DNA of 64,000 nucleotides from Kitasatospora cinereorecta (lineage in GTDB: Bacteria > Actinomycetota > Actinomycetes > Streptomycetales > Streptomycetaceae). The stretch covers positions 90,001 through 154,000 of the forward strand of contig NZ_JAMZDX010000001.1 in the NCBI RefSeq assembly GCF_024172095.1, in the 5' to 3' direction. The notes beneath the pieces are model-generated. The model saw only the letters and a program-made list of their open reading frames with translations. It was not told the DNA's origin and did no database searches. Positions 38,671 through 48,184 of the stretch are shown piece by piece (positions within the stretch are counted from its first letter, which is position 1; every line of letters begins with the position of its first letter). Position numbers and translations under genes: made by a program.

Positions 38671-39102
38671 TCAGACCTCCAGCAGCACGGTGAACGGGCC
38701 GTCGTTCACCAGCGACACCTTCATGTCGGCGCCGAACCGCCCGGTCTCCACCTTGGCGCCCAGCGCCCGCAGCTCGGCCACCACGGCGTCGACCAGCGGT
38801 TCGGCGACCGGGCCGGGCGCGGCGGCGTTCCAGGTGGGCCGGCGGCCCTTGCGGGCGTCGCCGTAGAGGGTGAACTGGCTGATCACCAGCAGCGGGGCGC
38901 CCAGCTCGGAGCAGGACAGCTCCGGGGACCCCTCGAACAGCCGCAGCGTCCACAGTTTGCGGGCCAGCTGGGCGGCCTGCGCCGGGGTGTCCTCGTGGGT
39001 CACCCCCACCAGTACGCACAGCCCGGGGCCCTCGATCGCCCCGACCGTCTCGCCGTCCACCACCACGGCCGCCTCGGCGACCCGCTGAACCACTGCTCGC
39101 AT
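38671..39102 (-). CDS. dtd: D-aminoacyl-tRNA deacylase
   Basis: A 143-residue DTD-family enzyme that hydrolyses D-aminoacyl-tRNA. It begins [18 protein letters not shown], and contains [15 protein letters not shown] and the C-terminal [11 protein letters not shown]. The usual N-terminal start and a total of 143 residues match the family. It is convergent with ygfZ, with about 28 bases between their ends. The frame open to 39681 upstream is rejected because the conserved N-terminus defines ATG 39102. Confidence 0.95.
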   Translation of the reverse strand: MRAVVQRVAEAAVVVDGETVGAIEGPGLCVLVGVTHEDTPAQAAQLARKLWTLRLFEGSPELSCSELGAPLLVISQFTLYGDARKGRRPTWNAAAPGPVAEPLVDAVVAELRALGAKVETGRFGADMKVSLVNDGPFTVLLEV

Positions 39103-39403
39103 GCCGCCCATTGTGCCAAGCGCGGACGGGCGGCCGGGGGCGCGTACGGGATCGGCGCACGCCGGTGAACGCGCGCGTGCGCCGCCAACGGTGCAGGTGA
39201 ACCCCTGGCGCGGATCCGTAGTACTAGCCATGCCTGTTCGCCACGGGGCCGTTCGGGTGCTCGGGCGTGCACACGTCGATCCCCGGGTGGCACGCTGTCG
39301 GACGGTGTCACCCGGGCGGGTGGCGACGGCCCGGCCGGGGAACCATCCGGGGGTGTGCGGCGTGCACAGGACGGGCACAGGGACGACGGCAGGTGAGTGG
39401 TTG
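39103..39403. other. Intergenic region between dtd and rsiG
   Basis: 301 bases between divergent genes. CACAAT, eight bases before dtd on the minus strand, may be its -10 element. No clear WhiG-type promoter, operator or coding frame was seen; a frame on the plus strand merely extends rsiG without homology. Confidence 0.5.
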
Positions 39404-39934
39404 ATGGACGCGAGCGGCACGACCCACCCGGAGGCGGGGCTGGCCGGGCTCGGCCTGGAGCAGCTGCGCACCCTCCGCAGGGACGCGCAGGAGCAGGAGG
39501 CCGACCTCTCGTACCTGCGCCGCCTGCTGCACGGCCGGCTGGACATCCTGCGGGCGGAGCTGGACCGCCGCCGCGTCGAGCCGGACGACACCGCGGTGGG
39601 CGAGCCCGCCCTGCTGGACCGCCTGCCGGCGATCCTCGCCGACGCCCCGTCCTCGGTCCGTCGCCCCGCCCGGCACGTCACCCTCGGCCCGCCGCGCGGC
39701 GAGGGCTACCAGCGCGAGGCGGACGCGCTGATGGGCGACGTCCAGCTGGCCGACCTGGCCGCCCACCCCACCGCCGACCTGCTGGCCGCCGTGGAGCGGC
39801 TCACCGGGCACGAGCGCGAGGTCTCCGACCGGCGCCATCGGCTGCAGCGGACGGCGGACGACTGCAGCGCCGAAATCACCCGCAGGTACCGTGAAGGGGA
39901 AGCACGGGTCGACGACCTGCTCAGCGGGGGCTGA
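39404..39934 (+). CDS. rsiG: RsiG-like c-di-GMP-dependent anti-sigma factor of WhiG
   Basis: A 176-residue, mostly helical protein with two copies of the c-di-GMP-binding motif E-x3-S-x2-R-x3-(Q/H)-x3-D in long coiled-coil helices. Copy one is E32, S36, R39, H43, D47; copy two is E137, S141, R144, Q148, D152. In S. venezuelae RsiG bound to c-di-GMP sequesters the sporulation sigma factor WhiG. Length and motif spacing fit. The start ATG 39404 follows a weak GGCAGG. The His in copy one in place of Gln is a family variant I recall. Identification is by motif, not by a search. Confidence 0.85.
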   Translation: MDASGTTHPEAGLAGLGLEQLRTLRRDAQEQEADLSYLRRLLHGRLDILRAELDRRRVEPDDTAVGEPALLDRLPAILADAPSSVRRPARHVTLGPPRGEGYQREADALMGDVQLADLAAHPTADLLAAVERLTGHEREVSDRRHRLQRTADDCSAEITRRYREGEARVDDLLSGG

Positions 39935-39992
39935 GCAGCGGCGGCGGGCCCGGGCCCCCACCCTCACCTGCTCAACCCGGAGTACCCCCTTG

Positions 39993-40946
39993 ATGTCGCA
40001 GTCCGCCGTCCTGCCCGCGCTCGCCGAGGTCATACGTTCCGGTTTCACCGAGGGAAGCCACCGCGGCTCCCTGGTGCTGCTGGCCGCCGACGGGTCCGTG
40101 GAGTTCACCCTCGGCGCCCCGGACGAGCCGGTCTTCCCCCGCTCCACCGCCAAGCCCTTCCAGGCCGTCGCCACCCTGCGGGCCGGCCTGCCGCTGCGCG
40201 GCGAACAGCTGGCGCTGGCCGCCTCCAGCCACTCTGCGGAAACGTTCCACCGCGAGGCCGTACGGCAGATCCTCGGCGACGCCGGCCTCACCGAGGCCGC
40301 CCTGCGCACCCCGGCCGAGCTCCCCATGGACACCGTCGAGGCCGAGCAGCTGCTGCGCGACGGCGGCGAGCCCGAGCCGATCATGATGGACTGCTCCGGC
40401 AAGCACGCCGGCTGGCTGGCCGCCTGCGCCGCCAACGGCTGGGACCTGGACGCCTACCTCGACACCGAGCACCCGATCCAGCTGCTCGCCCGCGAGGCGC
40501 TGGAGGAGTTCACCGGCGAGCGCGCCGCCCACGTCGGCACGGACGGCTGCGGCGCCCCGCTGCTCGCCGTCAGCCTCACCGGCCTGGCCCGCGGCTACCG
40601 CGCCCTGGTGCTGGCCGAGCCCGGCACTCCGCAGCGGCTGGTCGCCGACGCGATGCGGGCCCATCCGGAGTACGTGGCGGGCACCCGGCGCGCCGACACC
40701 TGGCTGATGCGGGAGGTGCCGGGTGCGCTCTCCAAGATGGGCGCCGAGGCCGTCCAGGTGGTCGCCCTGGCGGACGGCCGCGCCCTCGCCTTCAAGATCG
40801 ACGACGGTGCGGAGCGCGCCCGCGGGCCGGTCCTCGCGGCCGCCCTGCGACGCCTGGGCCTCGACGCGCCGGTGCTGGCCCGGATCGGCGCCGCGCCGCT
40901 GCACGGCGGCGGACGCGTCGTCGGAGAGGTCCGCGCGGCCTTCTGA
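39993..40946 (+). CDS. L-asparaginase II family protein
   Basis: A 317-residue protein of the asparaginase II family (PF06089), found in actinobacteria and Rhizobium. Motifs are SLVLLAADGSVEF, FPRSTAKPFQAVATL (about 50-64), ALAASSHSAE, MMDCSGKHAGWLAAC (about 130-144) and TDGCGAPLLAVSL. It would hydrolyse asparagine to aspartate and ammonia in the cytosol; no signal peptide is seen. ATG 39993 is preferred (CGGAG upstream); a longer frame overlaps rsiG. GlnR is in the window but no GlnR box was sought by computation. Confidence 0.88.
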   Translation: MSQSAVLPALAEVIRSGFTEGSHRGSLVLLAADGSVEFTLGAPDEPVFPRSTAKPFQAVATLRAGLPLRGEQLALAASSHSAETFHREAVRQILGDAGLTEAALRTPAELPMDTVEAEQLLRDGGEPEPIMMDCSGKHAGWLAACAANGWDLDAYLDTEHPIQLLAREALEEFTGERAAHVGTDGCGAPLLAVSLTGLARGYRALVLAEPGTPQRLVADAMRAHPEYVAGTRRADTWLMREVPGALSKMGAEAVQVVALADGRALAFKIDDGAERARGPVLAAALRRLGLDAPVLARIGAAPLHGGGRVVGEVRAAF

Positions 40947-41046
40947 CGCGGACGCCCGCGGCGCTCGTTCCTGTGGTTGCCCGCCCGGGTGAGCTGTTGC
41001 ACGGTGGATCGGGGGGTTCGCCCGGCTCACATCCCAGGAGAGTGCC

Positions 41047-41262
41047 ATGACGGACCACATCTACCGTGTCACCGAAATCGTCGGTTCCTCGTCGGAAGGA
41101 GTCGACGCGGCCATCAAGAACGGCATCACCCGGGCCGCCCAGACGCTGCGCAACCTGGACTGGTTCGAGGTGGTCCAGGTGCGCGGGCACATCGTGGACG
41201 GCCGGATCGAGCACTACCAGGTCGGCCTGAAGGTGGGGTTCCGGCTGGACGACGCGGACTGA
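41047..41262 (+). CDS. Dodecin family flavin-binding protein
   Basis: A 71-residue dodecin (PF07311), a small protein that forms hollow dodecamers storing flavins or CoA. The sequence shows the beta-alpha-beta-beta fold: HIYRVTEIVGSSSEGVDAAI, TLRNLDWFEVVQVRGHI and IEHYQVGLKVGFRLDD. The tryptophan (W38 in LDWFEV) stacks on the flavin in the family. CCAGGAGAG lies before the ATG. It is monocistronic. Confidence 0.95.
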   Translation: MTDHIYRVTEIVGSSSEGVDAAIKNGITRAAQTLRNLDWFEVVQVRGHIVDGRIEHYQVGLKVGFRLDDAD

Positions 41263-41398
41263 CGTGCCGACAGATTCGTGTACGGCCAGGGGTGTTAATC
41301 GCCTGGTCCGATGAGGTGACTCCGGTGCGGCGCGCCACGTCGCGGCTCCCGATGAAACGTAAACAGAAGGTCCGCTTTACGGATCATCTGGGAGAGAA

Positions 41399-42538
41399 AT
41401 GCAAACGCGTGCCATTGGTCTGGTCGTTGCCGGACTTTGCTCAGTCGCCCTTGCCGTCGGTACCGGCGGTACGGCGCAAGCCAACACCTTCCCCAAGTCC
41501 GCCTCGGCGCAGGCCTTCGACAACGCCGGCGCCGAGCGGACCCAGTCGGTCGCCGACCTCATGAAGGCGGCGTTCGGCGAGAGCGGGTCCATGGGGACCT
41601 CGCGGTCCGACTCGTCGTCCGCCACCGACCAGCGTGAGGAGTCGAGCCGCCCCGCGGCCGCCAAGCCCGCTCAGAACGCGCCGAACGCGCAGCCCGTCGC
41701 GGCCAAGCCCGCCGACGCCAAGCCCGCCGACGCCAAGCCCGCCGACGCCAAGCCTGTCGCGGCGAAGCCTGCCGACGCCAAGCCTGTCGCGGCGAAGCCC
41801 GCCGACGCCAAGCCCGTGGCGGCCAAGCCCGCCGACGCCAAGCCCGTCGCCGAGCACGGCGAGCACGGCAAGCCGGAGTCGCACGGCGAGCACGCCAAGC
41901 CGGAGGAGCACGGCAAGCCGGCCGAGCAGGGCAAGCCGGAGGCCCAGGGCAAGCCGGAGGCCCAGGGCAAGCCGGAGGCGCACGGCGAGCACAGCAAGCC
42001 GGAGGAGCACGGCAAGCCCGCCGAGGAGGGCAAGTCGGAGGAGCACGGCAAGCCGGCCGGCAACAACCAGGACCAGGACCAGGACCAGGGTCAGGGTCAG
42101 GGCCAGGGTCAGGCGCAGGGTCAGGACCAGGACCAGGACCAGGCGCAGGCGCAGGGTCAGGACCAGGGCCAGGCGCAGGGCCAGAACCAGAACGTCGTGG
42201 TCACGGTCGTGATCGAGAACAAGGTCGAGAACAAGCAGGAGAACAAGCAGAACGTCCACACCGACAGCAAGAGCGACAGCAAGGCCAACGCCGCCATCGT
42301 GGGGAAGCACTCGGGCGGCGAGCACGGCAAGAAGGAGCACGGGAAGTCGCACGACTCGGCCAAGGGCCACTCCGACGAGCACGGTGCGGCCGCGAGCGAC
42401 CCGGCGGCGGCCTCGGCGGCCGCTGAGCTCGCGCACACCGGTTCCGCGGCGGCCCCGGTGCCGATGGCCATGGGCGGCGCTGCTCTGATCGGCGCGGGCG
42501 GGCTGCTGGTGGCCCTCCGCCGCCGCCGGGCGCACTGA
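41399..42538 (+). CDS. Secreted repeat-rich cell-wall protein with LAHTG sorting signal
   Basis: A 379-residue exported protein. A signal peptide ends near TAQA (about 27). The middle is strongly repetitive: KPADA/KPVAA units (about residues 100-150), then HGKPEEHGKP and QGKPEA units (about 155-220), then a Gln/Asp/Gly tract (about 221-265). The C-terminus is a sorting signal: LAHTG (about 345), a hydrophobic helix and RRRR. LAxTG is the motif cut by class E sortases of streptomycetes, so the protein is likely anchored to peptidoglycan. No sortase gene adjoins. The sequence resembles no enzyme; a wall-spanning or adhesive role is inference. Confidence 0.8.
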   Translation: MQTRAIGLVVAGLCSVALAVGTGGTAQANTFPKSASAQAFDNAGAERTQSVADLMKAAFGESGSMGTSRSDSSSATDQREESSRPAAAKPAQNAPNAQPVAAKPADAKPADAKPADAKPVAAKPADAKPVAAKPADAKPVAAKPADAKPVAEHGEHGKPESHGEHAKPEEHGKPAEQGKPEAQGKPEAQGKPEAHGEHSKPEEHGKPAEEGKSEEHGKPAGNNQDQDQDQGQGQGQGQAQGQDQDQDQAQAQGQDQGQAQGQNQNVVVTVVIENKVENKQENKQNVHTDSKSDSKANAAIVGKHSGGEHGKKEHGKSHDSAKGHSDEHGAAASDPAAASAAAELAHTGSAAAPVPMAMGGAALIGAGGLLVALRRRRAH

Positions 42539-42554
42539 CCCACGGTGACGTTCC

Positions 42555-42628
42555 CCGGGTGACGTCCCCGACGTCACCCGGAAACGCCGCAGGGGCGCGA
42601 GTGACCGTACGGTCGCTCGCGCCCCTGC
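42555..42628. terminator. Double hairpin between the LAHTG protein and ppa
   Basis: The first perfect stem is 42555-42565 with 42571-42581. The second is an 18-bp stem (42589-42606 with 42611-42628, one G-T pair) with a four-base loop. The genes on both sides converge on it, so it can terminate both transcripts. Confidence 0.85.
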
Positions 42629-42659
42629 GCGTGCCTGCGCGCCCCTGACGGGTGGCCGG

Positions 42660-43151
42660 TCAGTGGCCGCCCTGGTCCTCGAGGCGCTTGACGGAGGCCT
42701 TGATCTCGGCCTCGGCCTCGGTGCGGCCGACCCAGTTGGCGCCCTCGACGGACTTGCCGGGCTCCAGGTCCTTGTAGACCTCGAAGAAGTGCTGGATCTC
42801 CAGGCGGTCGAACTCCGACACGTGGTGGATGTCGCGCAGGTGCTCCCAGCGCGGGTCGGTCGCCGGGACGCACAGCAGCTTGTCGTCGCCGCCGGCCTCG
42901 TCGGTCATGTGGAACATGCCGATGGCGCGGCACTTGATCAGGCAGCCCGGGAAGGTCGGCTCGTCCAGGATGACCAGGGCGTCCAGCGGGTCGCCGTCCT
43001 CGCCCAGGGTCCCCTCGACGTAGCCGTAGTCGGCCGGGTAGCGGGTCGAGGTGAAGAGCATCCGGTCGAGCCGCAGGCGGCCGGTCTCATGATCGACCTC
43101 GTACTTGTTGCGCGAGCCCTTCGGGATCTCGATCAGGACGTCGAACTCCAA
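42660..43151 (-). CDS. ppa: Inorganic pyrophosphatase
   Basis: A 163-residue soluble family I pyrophosphatase. Motifs are [37 protein letters not shown] with the catalytic D-x-D-P-x-D, and [22 protein letters not shown]. The most likely start is TTG 43151, with GGAGGA a few bases upstream; the family start (MEFDV) aligns exactly with it and no ATG or GTG is available nearby. The rare start codon for a housekeeping gene is notable. It is divergent from dacB. Confidence 0.94.
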   Translation of the reverse strand: MEFDVLIEIPKGSRNKYEVDHETGRLRLDRMLFTSTRYPADYGYVEGTLGEDGDPLDALVILDEPTFPGCLIKCRAIGMFHMTDEAGGDDKLLCVPATDPRWEHLRDIHHVSEFDRLEIQHFFEVYKDLEPGKSVEGANWVGRTEAEAEIKASVKRLEDQGGH

Positions 43152-43226
43152 CGCTTCCTCCAAGGTAGGGACTGACAGAATCAAGTGTCTCCTACGGCAG
43201 GGTGTGCTCTTGAAAGGGGCCGGTCG

Positions 43227-44810
43227 GTGAATGGTGGTAGCGGGGCGGGGCGCGGTCGGAGAGCCGCGGTCGCGGGTGTGCTGGGGGTGGCCCTGGCGAC
43301 GGGCGGGCTGACGGTCGGGGTGGACCCGGCGGCGGCGCAGCCCTCGCCGAGCTCCGGCCACCAGAGCGGCCAGAGCCAGAGTGGCCAGCCCGGCCAGCAG
43401 GGTTCCTCCTCGCCGAGCGGTCCGAGCGGTCGGCCGCACAGCGGCGACCAGAAGCGCCCAGGCGGGGCGTCCACCTCCCCCGACCCGAAGGGGAGCCGCC
43501 CCGGCCAGTCCGGGCACGACCGGCACGTCCACCGCTCCGTCCCGGTGCAGGGCCCGGTGCTGGCGGCCAGTGGGGCGGCCGGTCACGCGCCGAGCAACCA
43601 GGGCCTGCAGCAGTCGCTCGCGGCGCCGCTGCAGGACAAGTCGCTGGGCGTGCTCAGCTTCGCGGTCGCCGACGCGGCCACCGGCCAGTTCCTGTTCGGC
43701 TCCGGGGAGAACACCCCGGCCACCCCGGCCTCCACCACCAAGCTGGCCACCTCGGTGGCCGCGCTCTCGCTGCTGCCCGCCGACTTCCGGATCTCCACCC
43801 GGGTGGTGAAGGGTGCCAACCCCGGCGAGATCGTCCTGGTCGGCGGCGGCGACCCCACCCTGACCGCCCTGCCCGCCGACCAGATCAGGGTCGGCGGCGC
43901 CGGCGTCGACGCGGACAGCGCCCCCGCCTCGATGGCCGACCTGGCCCACCGCACCGCCGTCGCGCTCAAGGCGGCCGGCACCACCACGGTCAAGCTCGGC
44001 TTCGACACTTCGCTGTACTCGGGACCGCTGCTCCACAAGGAGCACGACGCGATGAACATCGCGGCGGTCACCCCGCTGATGGTCGACGAGGGCAGGATCG
44101 ACCCCCGTTCGACCGACGAGGCCCCGGCCCGGGTCTTCGACCCCACCGGGCAGGCCGTCGACTCCTTCACCGCCTTCCTGAAGGCGGAGGGCATCACCGT
44201 CCAGGGCAAGGCCGCCCAGACCACCGCGGCGGCCGGCGCCGAGGTGCTCGGCCAGGTCGACTCGCCGACCGTCCCGCGTCTGGTCGAGCGGCTGCTGACC
44301 ATGTCGGACAACACCCTGGCCGAGGCGATAGCCCGGCAGGTCGCGCTCGCCGCCAAGCAGCCGGCCAGCTTCGCGGGCGGGGTGCAGGCGGTCACCCAGG
44401 CGCTGACCAAGCTCGGCGTACCGCTGACCGGCGTGGTGCTGAACGACGGCAGCGGGCTCAGCAAGGAGAACCTGATCCCGCCGATCACCCTGGTGAAGCT
44501 GCTGTCCACGGCTGCCTCGCCCGACCACCCGGAGCTGCGCCCGGTCATCACCGGTCTGCCGATCGCCGGCTTCACCGGCACCCTGGTGAACCGCTTCGGT
44601 GCCAAGTCCGGCGCCGCCGAGGCGGCCGGCATCGTCCGCGCCAAGACCGGCAGCCTCGCCGGGATCAACACGCTGGCGGGCACCGTGGTCGACGCCGACG
44701 GCCGGGTGCTGGCCTTCGCCCTGATGACCCGGACCAGCGCCGGCGCCGACGTGGCGCGGGCCGCGGTGGACCGGATCGTCGCGAAGATCGCGGCCTGCGG
44801 CTGCCAGTAG
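43227..44810 (+). CDS. dacB: D-alanyl-D-alanine carboxypeptidase/endopeptidase (PBP4 type)
   Basis: A 527-residue secreted penicillin-binding protein of the S13 family, trimming peptidoglycan stem peptides. A signal peptide ends at about DPAAA (35). A disordered Ser/Gly/Gln linker runs to about 120. The active-site triad of motifs is present: STTK in [10 protein letters not shown]-x-N in MSDNTLAE and KTG in [12 protein letters not shown] 43227 is chosen (GAAAGGGG upstream) rather than GTG 43185, because the signal peptide then starts normally. The promoter region is shared with divergent ppa. Confidence 0.92.
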   Translation: MNGGSGAGRGRRAAVAGVLGVALATGGLTVGVDPAAAQPSPSSGHQSGQSQSGQPGQQGSSSPSGPSGRPHSGDQKRPGGASTSPDPKGSRPGQSGHDRHVHRSVPVQGPVLAASGAAGHAPSNQGLQQSLAAPLQDKSLGVLSFAVADAATGQFLFGSGENTPATPASTTKLATSVAALSLLPADFRISTRVVKGANPGEIVLVGGGDPTLTALPADQIRVGGAGVDADSAPASMADLAHRTAVALKAAGTTTVKLGFDTSLYSGPLLHKEHDAMNIAAVTPLMVDEGRIDPRSTDEAPARVFDPTGQAVDSFTAFLKAEGITVQGKAAQTTAAAGAEVLGQVDSPTVPRLVERLLTMSDNTLAEAIARQVALAAKQPASFAGGVQAVTQALTKLGVPLTGVVLNDGSGLSKENLIPPITLVKLLSTAASPDHPELRPVITGLPIAGFTGTLVNRFGAKSGAAEAAGIVRAKTGSLAGINTLAGTVVDADGRVLAFALMTRTSAGADVARAAVDRIVAKIAACGCQ

Positions 44811-44857
44811 CGCCACGTTCCCTCCCCCCGGAGGGCCGCAGCACGTACCGTGAGGGC

Positions 44858-46018
44858 ATGACGAGCGCGAGCGGCGGTGCCGACATGGTCGACTGGGATC
44901 TCGCGGTCGCGACCGCGACCAGACTGGCCAGGCCCGGACCGGAGGTCAGCCGGGAGGAGGCGCGGACGGTCGTCGCCGAGCTGCGCCGGCACGCCCTGGA
45001 GGCCGAGGAGCACGTCCGGGAGTACACCGGGATGCTCTCCAGCAGCCTCGCCGACGCGCCGGCCACCCCGGTGCTGGTGGTCGACCGTCCGGGCTGGGTG
45101 CGGGCCAACGTGGCGGGCTTCCGCACCGTCGTCCAGCCGCTGGTGGACAAGCTGCAGGCCCGCCGCACCGACACCCCCGGTGCGGCGGTCTTCGGCTCGC
45201 TCGGCGAGAAGGCCACCGGCGTCGAGGTCGGCGCCGTGCTGGCCTTCCTCTCCGCCAAGGTGCTCGGCCAGTACGAGACCTTCGCCCCGGCCGAGCTGCC
45301 GTCCGCCCCGGACTCCCCGGAGAGCCTCTTCGACAAGCCCCGCCGCGGCCTGGTGCCGCAGCCCGGCCGGCTGCTGCTGGTGGCGCCCAACATCGTCCAG
45401 GTGGAGCGCGAGCTGGACGTGGAGCCGCACGACTTCCGGCTCTGGGTGTGCCTGCACGAGGAGACCCACCGGACCCAGTTCACCGCCGTGCCCTGGCTGC
45501 GCGACCACATCCAGTCCGAGGTGCAGGACTTCCTGGTCCAGACCGACGTGGACCCCGGCGCGTTCGTGGAGCGGCTGCGCGACGCCTTCGGCGGCGTCCC
45601 CGGTCTCGGCGGCCGCGGCAACGGCTCCGCCGGCGGCAGCCTGATGGAGGTCGTCCAGACCCCGCTGCAGCGGGAGATCCTGGGCCGGCTGACCGCCGTG
45701 ATGTCGCTGCTGGAGGGCCACGCGGACGTGGTGATGGACGGCGTCGGCCCGGCCGTGGTGCCGAGCGTGGCCGAGATCCGGGAGAAGTTCCAGCAACGCC
45801 GCGACAAGGGCGCCGGCCGGCTCGACCTGGTGCTGCGCCGGCTGCTCGGGATGGACGCCAAGCTGCGCCAGTACCAGGACGGCGCGGTGTTCGTCCGGGG
45901 CGTGGTGGAGCGCGTCGGGATGAGCGGCTTCAACCGGGTCTGGACCTCGCCCAACACGCTGCCCACCAAGGAGGAGATCCACGACCCGGCCGCCTGGGTC
46001 ACCCGGGTGATCGGCTGA
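44858..46018 (+). CDS. Zinc-dependent metalloprotease-like protein (DUF2342 family)
   Basis: A 386-residue protein of the DUF2342 family (PF10103), sometimes named coenzyme F420 biosynthesis-associated protein. A gluzincin HExxH motif is clear in [18 protein letters not shown] (about 196-213). Other family features are [35 protein letters not shown] and [17 protein letters not shown], which may carry the third zinc ligand. No signal peptide is seen. TACCGT lies seven bases before the ATG and GAGGG may act weakly as ribosome-binding site. It precedes tilS as is usual in actinobacteria. Confidence 0.9.
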   Translation: MTSASGGADMVDWDLAVATATRLARPGPEVSREEARTVVAELRRHALEAEEHVREYTGMLSSSLADAPATPVLVVDRPGWVRANVAGFRTVVQPLVDKLQARRTDTPGAAVFGSLGEKATGVEVGAVLAFLSAKVLGQYETFAPAELPSAPDSPESLFDKPRRGLVPQPGRLLLVAPNIVQVERELDVEPHDFRLWVCLHEETHRTQFTAVPWLRDHIQSEVQDFLVQTDVDPGAFVERLRDAFGGVPGLGGRGNGSAGGSLMEVVQTPLQREILGRLTAVMSLLEGHADVVMDGVGPAVVPSVAEIREKFQQRRDKGAGRLDLVLRRLLGMDAKLRQYQDGAVFVRGVVERVGMSGFNRVWTSPNTLPTKEEIHDPAAWVTRVIG

Positions 46019-46218
46019 GCGGACCGCGTGTCGGGCGTCCGGTCGTCCACGCGGCGGATGGATGAACGTTTCCGCATTCACCCGTACGTGGGACCGTGGT
46101 CGTACCGGTGGCGCGGGTGGCGTAGCCGGTGGCTGCTTTCTGCGACCATCTGTGAGCGCCTGGTGACCGAGAGCCGCAGGCGGCCCCGATTCCCCCCTCC
46201 GTCGAGGAGTGCTTCCCC

Positions 46219-47337
46219 ATGGGCCCACACCCCGCAGTCGCGGCGATACGCCTCGCCGTCCGCCGTACCCTCGCCGAGCTCGCCGCCGAGGCCGGCGTGG
46301 TCTCCGTCGCGCCCGCCCGGGCCGCGCAGGACCGACCCGCCCCCGCCCTGGCCGGCGCCGGCACCACGCTGATCGGCAACGCCCACCGCCACCCGTCCGG
46401 GCTGCCGCGCACCCCCGCCGCACCGGGCTCCCCGCTGGTGCTGGTCGCCGTCAGCGGCGGCGCCGACTCCATGGCGCTGGCCACCGCGACCGCCTTCGAG
46501 GCGCCCAAGCTCGGCCTGCGGGTCGGCGCCGTCACCGTCGACCACGGCCTGCAGTCCGGCTCCCTCGAGCGCGCCCAGCAGGTCGCCGAGCGGCTGGGCG
46601 AACTCGGCCTCGACCCGGTCGAGGCGGTCGGCGTCCGGGTCGGCCACCAGGGCGGACCGGAGAACGCCGCCCGCGAGGCCCGCTACGCCGCCCTCGACGC
46701 CGCCGCCGAGCGCCACGGCGCTGTCGCCGTCCTGCTCGGCCACACCCGGGACGACCAGGCGGAGACCGTGCTGCTGGGCCTGGCCCGCGGCTCCGGTGCC
46801 CGCTCGCTGGCCGGGATGCCCGCCCACAAGGGCCGCTACCGCCGCCCGCTGCTGGAGCTGGACCGCTCCGCCACCCGCGAGGCCTGCACCGCCCAGTCCA
46901 TCCCGGTCTGGGACGACCCGCACAACTGCGACCCCGCCTACACCCGCTCCCGGGTCCGCCACGAGGTGCTGCCGGTGCTGGAGAAGCACCTCGGCGGCGG
47001 CGTGGTGGAGGCCCTGGCCCGCACCGCCCGGCTGTTCCGCGACGACGCCGACGCCCTGGACCAGTGGGCCGCCCTCGCCGAGCGCGACCTGCGGACGGTC
47101 GAGGGCGACCTGGACGTCGGCCGGCTGGCCGAACTGCCCTCCGCGGTCCGCCGCCGGGTGCTGCGCCGGGCCGCGCTGCGGGCCGGCTGCCCGGCGGGCG
47201 ACCTGTTCGCCCGGCACCTGGAGACGGTCGACCTGCTGGTGACCGGCTGGCGGGGCCAGGGGCCGCTGCACCTACCCGGGGGAGTCGAAGCCGTCCGAAG
47301 GTGTGGCACGCTGGTCTTTCGGCGACAGGGCGACTGA
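46219..47337 (+). CDS. tilS: tRNA(Ile)-lysidine synthetase
   Basis: A 372-residue enzyme that modifies cytidine 34 of tRNA-Ile(CAU). The PP-loop SGGADS lies at 79-84, after an N-terminal extension typical of actinobacteria. Other features are [35 protein letters not shown] and [15 protein letters not shown]. The C-terminal domain is short, as in related bacteria. GAGGAG precedes ATG 46219. It is followed by hpt, the conserved tilS-hpt-ftsH order. Confidence 0.94.
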   Translation: MGPHPAVAAIRLAVRRTLAELAAEAGVVSVAPARAAQDRPAPALAGAGTTLIGNAHRHPSGLPRTPAAPGSPLVLVAVSGGADSMALATATAFEAPKLGLRVGAVTVDHGLQSGSLERAQQVAERLGELGLDPVEAVGVRVGHQGGPENAAREARYAALDAAAERHGAVAVLLGHTRDDQAETVLLGLARGSGARSLAGMPAHKGRYRRPLLELDRSATREACTAQSIPVWDDPHNCDPAYTRSRVRHEVLPVLEKHLGGGVVEALARTARLFRDDADALDQWAALAERDLRTVEGDLDVGRLAELPSAVRRRVLRRAALRAGCPAGDLFARHLETVDLLVTGWRGQGPLHLPGGVEAVRRCGTLVFRRQGD

Positions 47338-47400
47338 GCACAGCAGGTCGCAGGGCTCGCCGCCGACACAGGACCCCGAAGGTTTGAGGACGTATCCCCG

Positions 47401-47955
47401 GTGGATCAGAACGACATGGGCGCAGACCTCGCGAAGGTGCTCATCAGCAAGGACGAGATCGACGCCAAACTGGCGGAGCTGGCCGCGCGGATCGACCAGG
47501 ACTACGCCGGGCGGGACCTGCTGCTCGTCGGGGTGCTCAAGGGCGCCGTCATGGTGATGGCCGACCTGGCCCGGGCCCTGCACACCCAGGTGACCATGGA
47601 CTGGATGGCGGTCTCCTCGTACGGCATGGGCACCAAGTCCTCCGGCGTGGTGCGGATCCTCAAGGACCTGGACACCGACATCGCCGGCAAGGACGTCCTG
47701 ATCGTCGAGGACATCATCGACTCCGGCCTGACCCTGTCCTGGCTGCTCGGCAACCTGGGCTCGCGCGGCCCGGCGTCGCTGAAGGTGTGCACCCTGCTGC
47801 GCAAGCCGGACGCCGCCAAGGTCGAGATCGACGTCGAGTACGTCGGCTTCGACATCCCCAACGAGTTCGTGGTCGGCTACGGCCTCGACTACGCGGAGAA
47901 GCTGCGCAACCTGCCGTTCATCGGCACCCTGGCGCCGCACGTCTACGGCGGCTGA
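47401..47955 (+). CDS. hpt: Hypoxanthine phosphoribosyltransferase
   Basis: A 184-residue purine salvage enzyme making IMP or GMP from hypoxanthine or guanine and PRPP. The PRPP motif is [18 protein letters not shown] (about 99-116); the hood and flap regions include [20 protein letters not shown] and [14 protein letters not shown]. The start is GTG 47401 with GAGGA upstream. It lies 63 bases after tilS and is followed by a strong hairpin before ftsH. Confidence 0.95.
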   Translation: MDQNDMGADLAKVLISKDEIDAKLAELAARIDQDYAGRDLLLVGVLKGAVMVMADLARALHTQVTMDWMAVSSYGMGTKSSGVVRILKDLDTDIAGKDVLIVEDIIDSGLTLSWLLGNLGSRGPASLKVCTLLRKPDAAKVEIDVEYVGFDIPNEFVVGYGLDYAEKLRNLPFIGTLAPHVYGG

Positions 47956-47978
47956 CGACTTCGCCCGCCGTTCGGGCG

Positions 47979-48010
47979 ACGGGTGGGAACAGCGCACTGT
48001 TCCCACCCGT
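47979..48010 (+). terminator. Terminator after hpt
   Basis: A perfect 13-bp stem (47979-47991 with 47998-48010) with a six-base loop lies 23 bases after the stop, followed by TTG. It probably separates tilS-hpt from ftsH. Confidence 0.85.
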
Positions 48011-48086
48011 TGAGCCGAGGTAGGAAAATACGTCGTGTCGTTGTGCTCCCGCCGTCGGTGGGCGGCACTGCGGTACGGTCCAATTA

Positions 48087-48107
48087 ACCGCTCTTGTGAC
48101 GAGCGGT
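48087..48107. promoter_or_regulatory. Inverted repeat 78-98 bases before ftsH
   Basis: ACCGCTC-N7-GAGCGGT is a perfect 7-7-7 palindrome. Spacing and half-site length are like those of stress-repressor operators (HspR HAIR sites have the same geometry), but the bases do not match HAIR, CIRCE or ClgR consensus. It is a candidate operator for ftsH. Confidence 0.35.
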
Positions 48108-48184
48108 ACCCGGATGCGCCGAGGCCCACAGCCATACAGCGCCGTTGAGTGGCAGGAGGGACGGGGCGGCGACGCCCCGCATGG

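Noticed and set aside
43583-46423. A 946-codon minus-strand frame across dacB, the DUF2342 gene and tilS
   Set aside because: It crosses three well-supported genes and has no recognisable domain.
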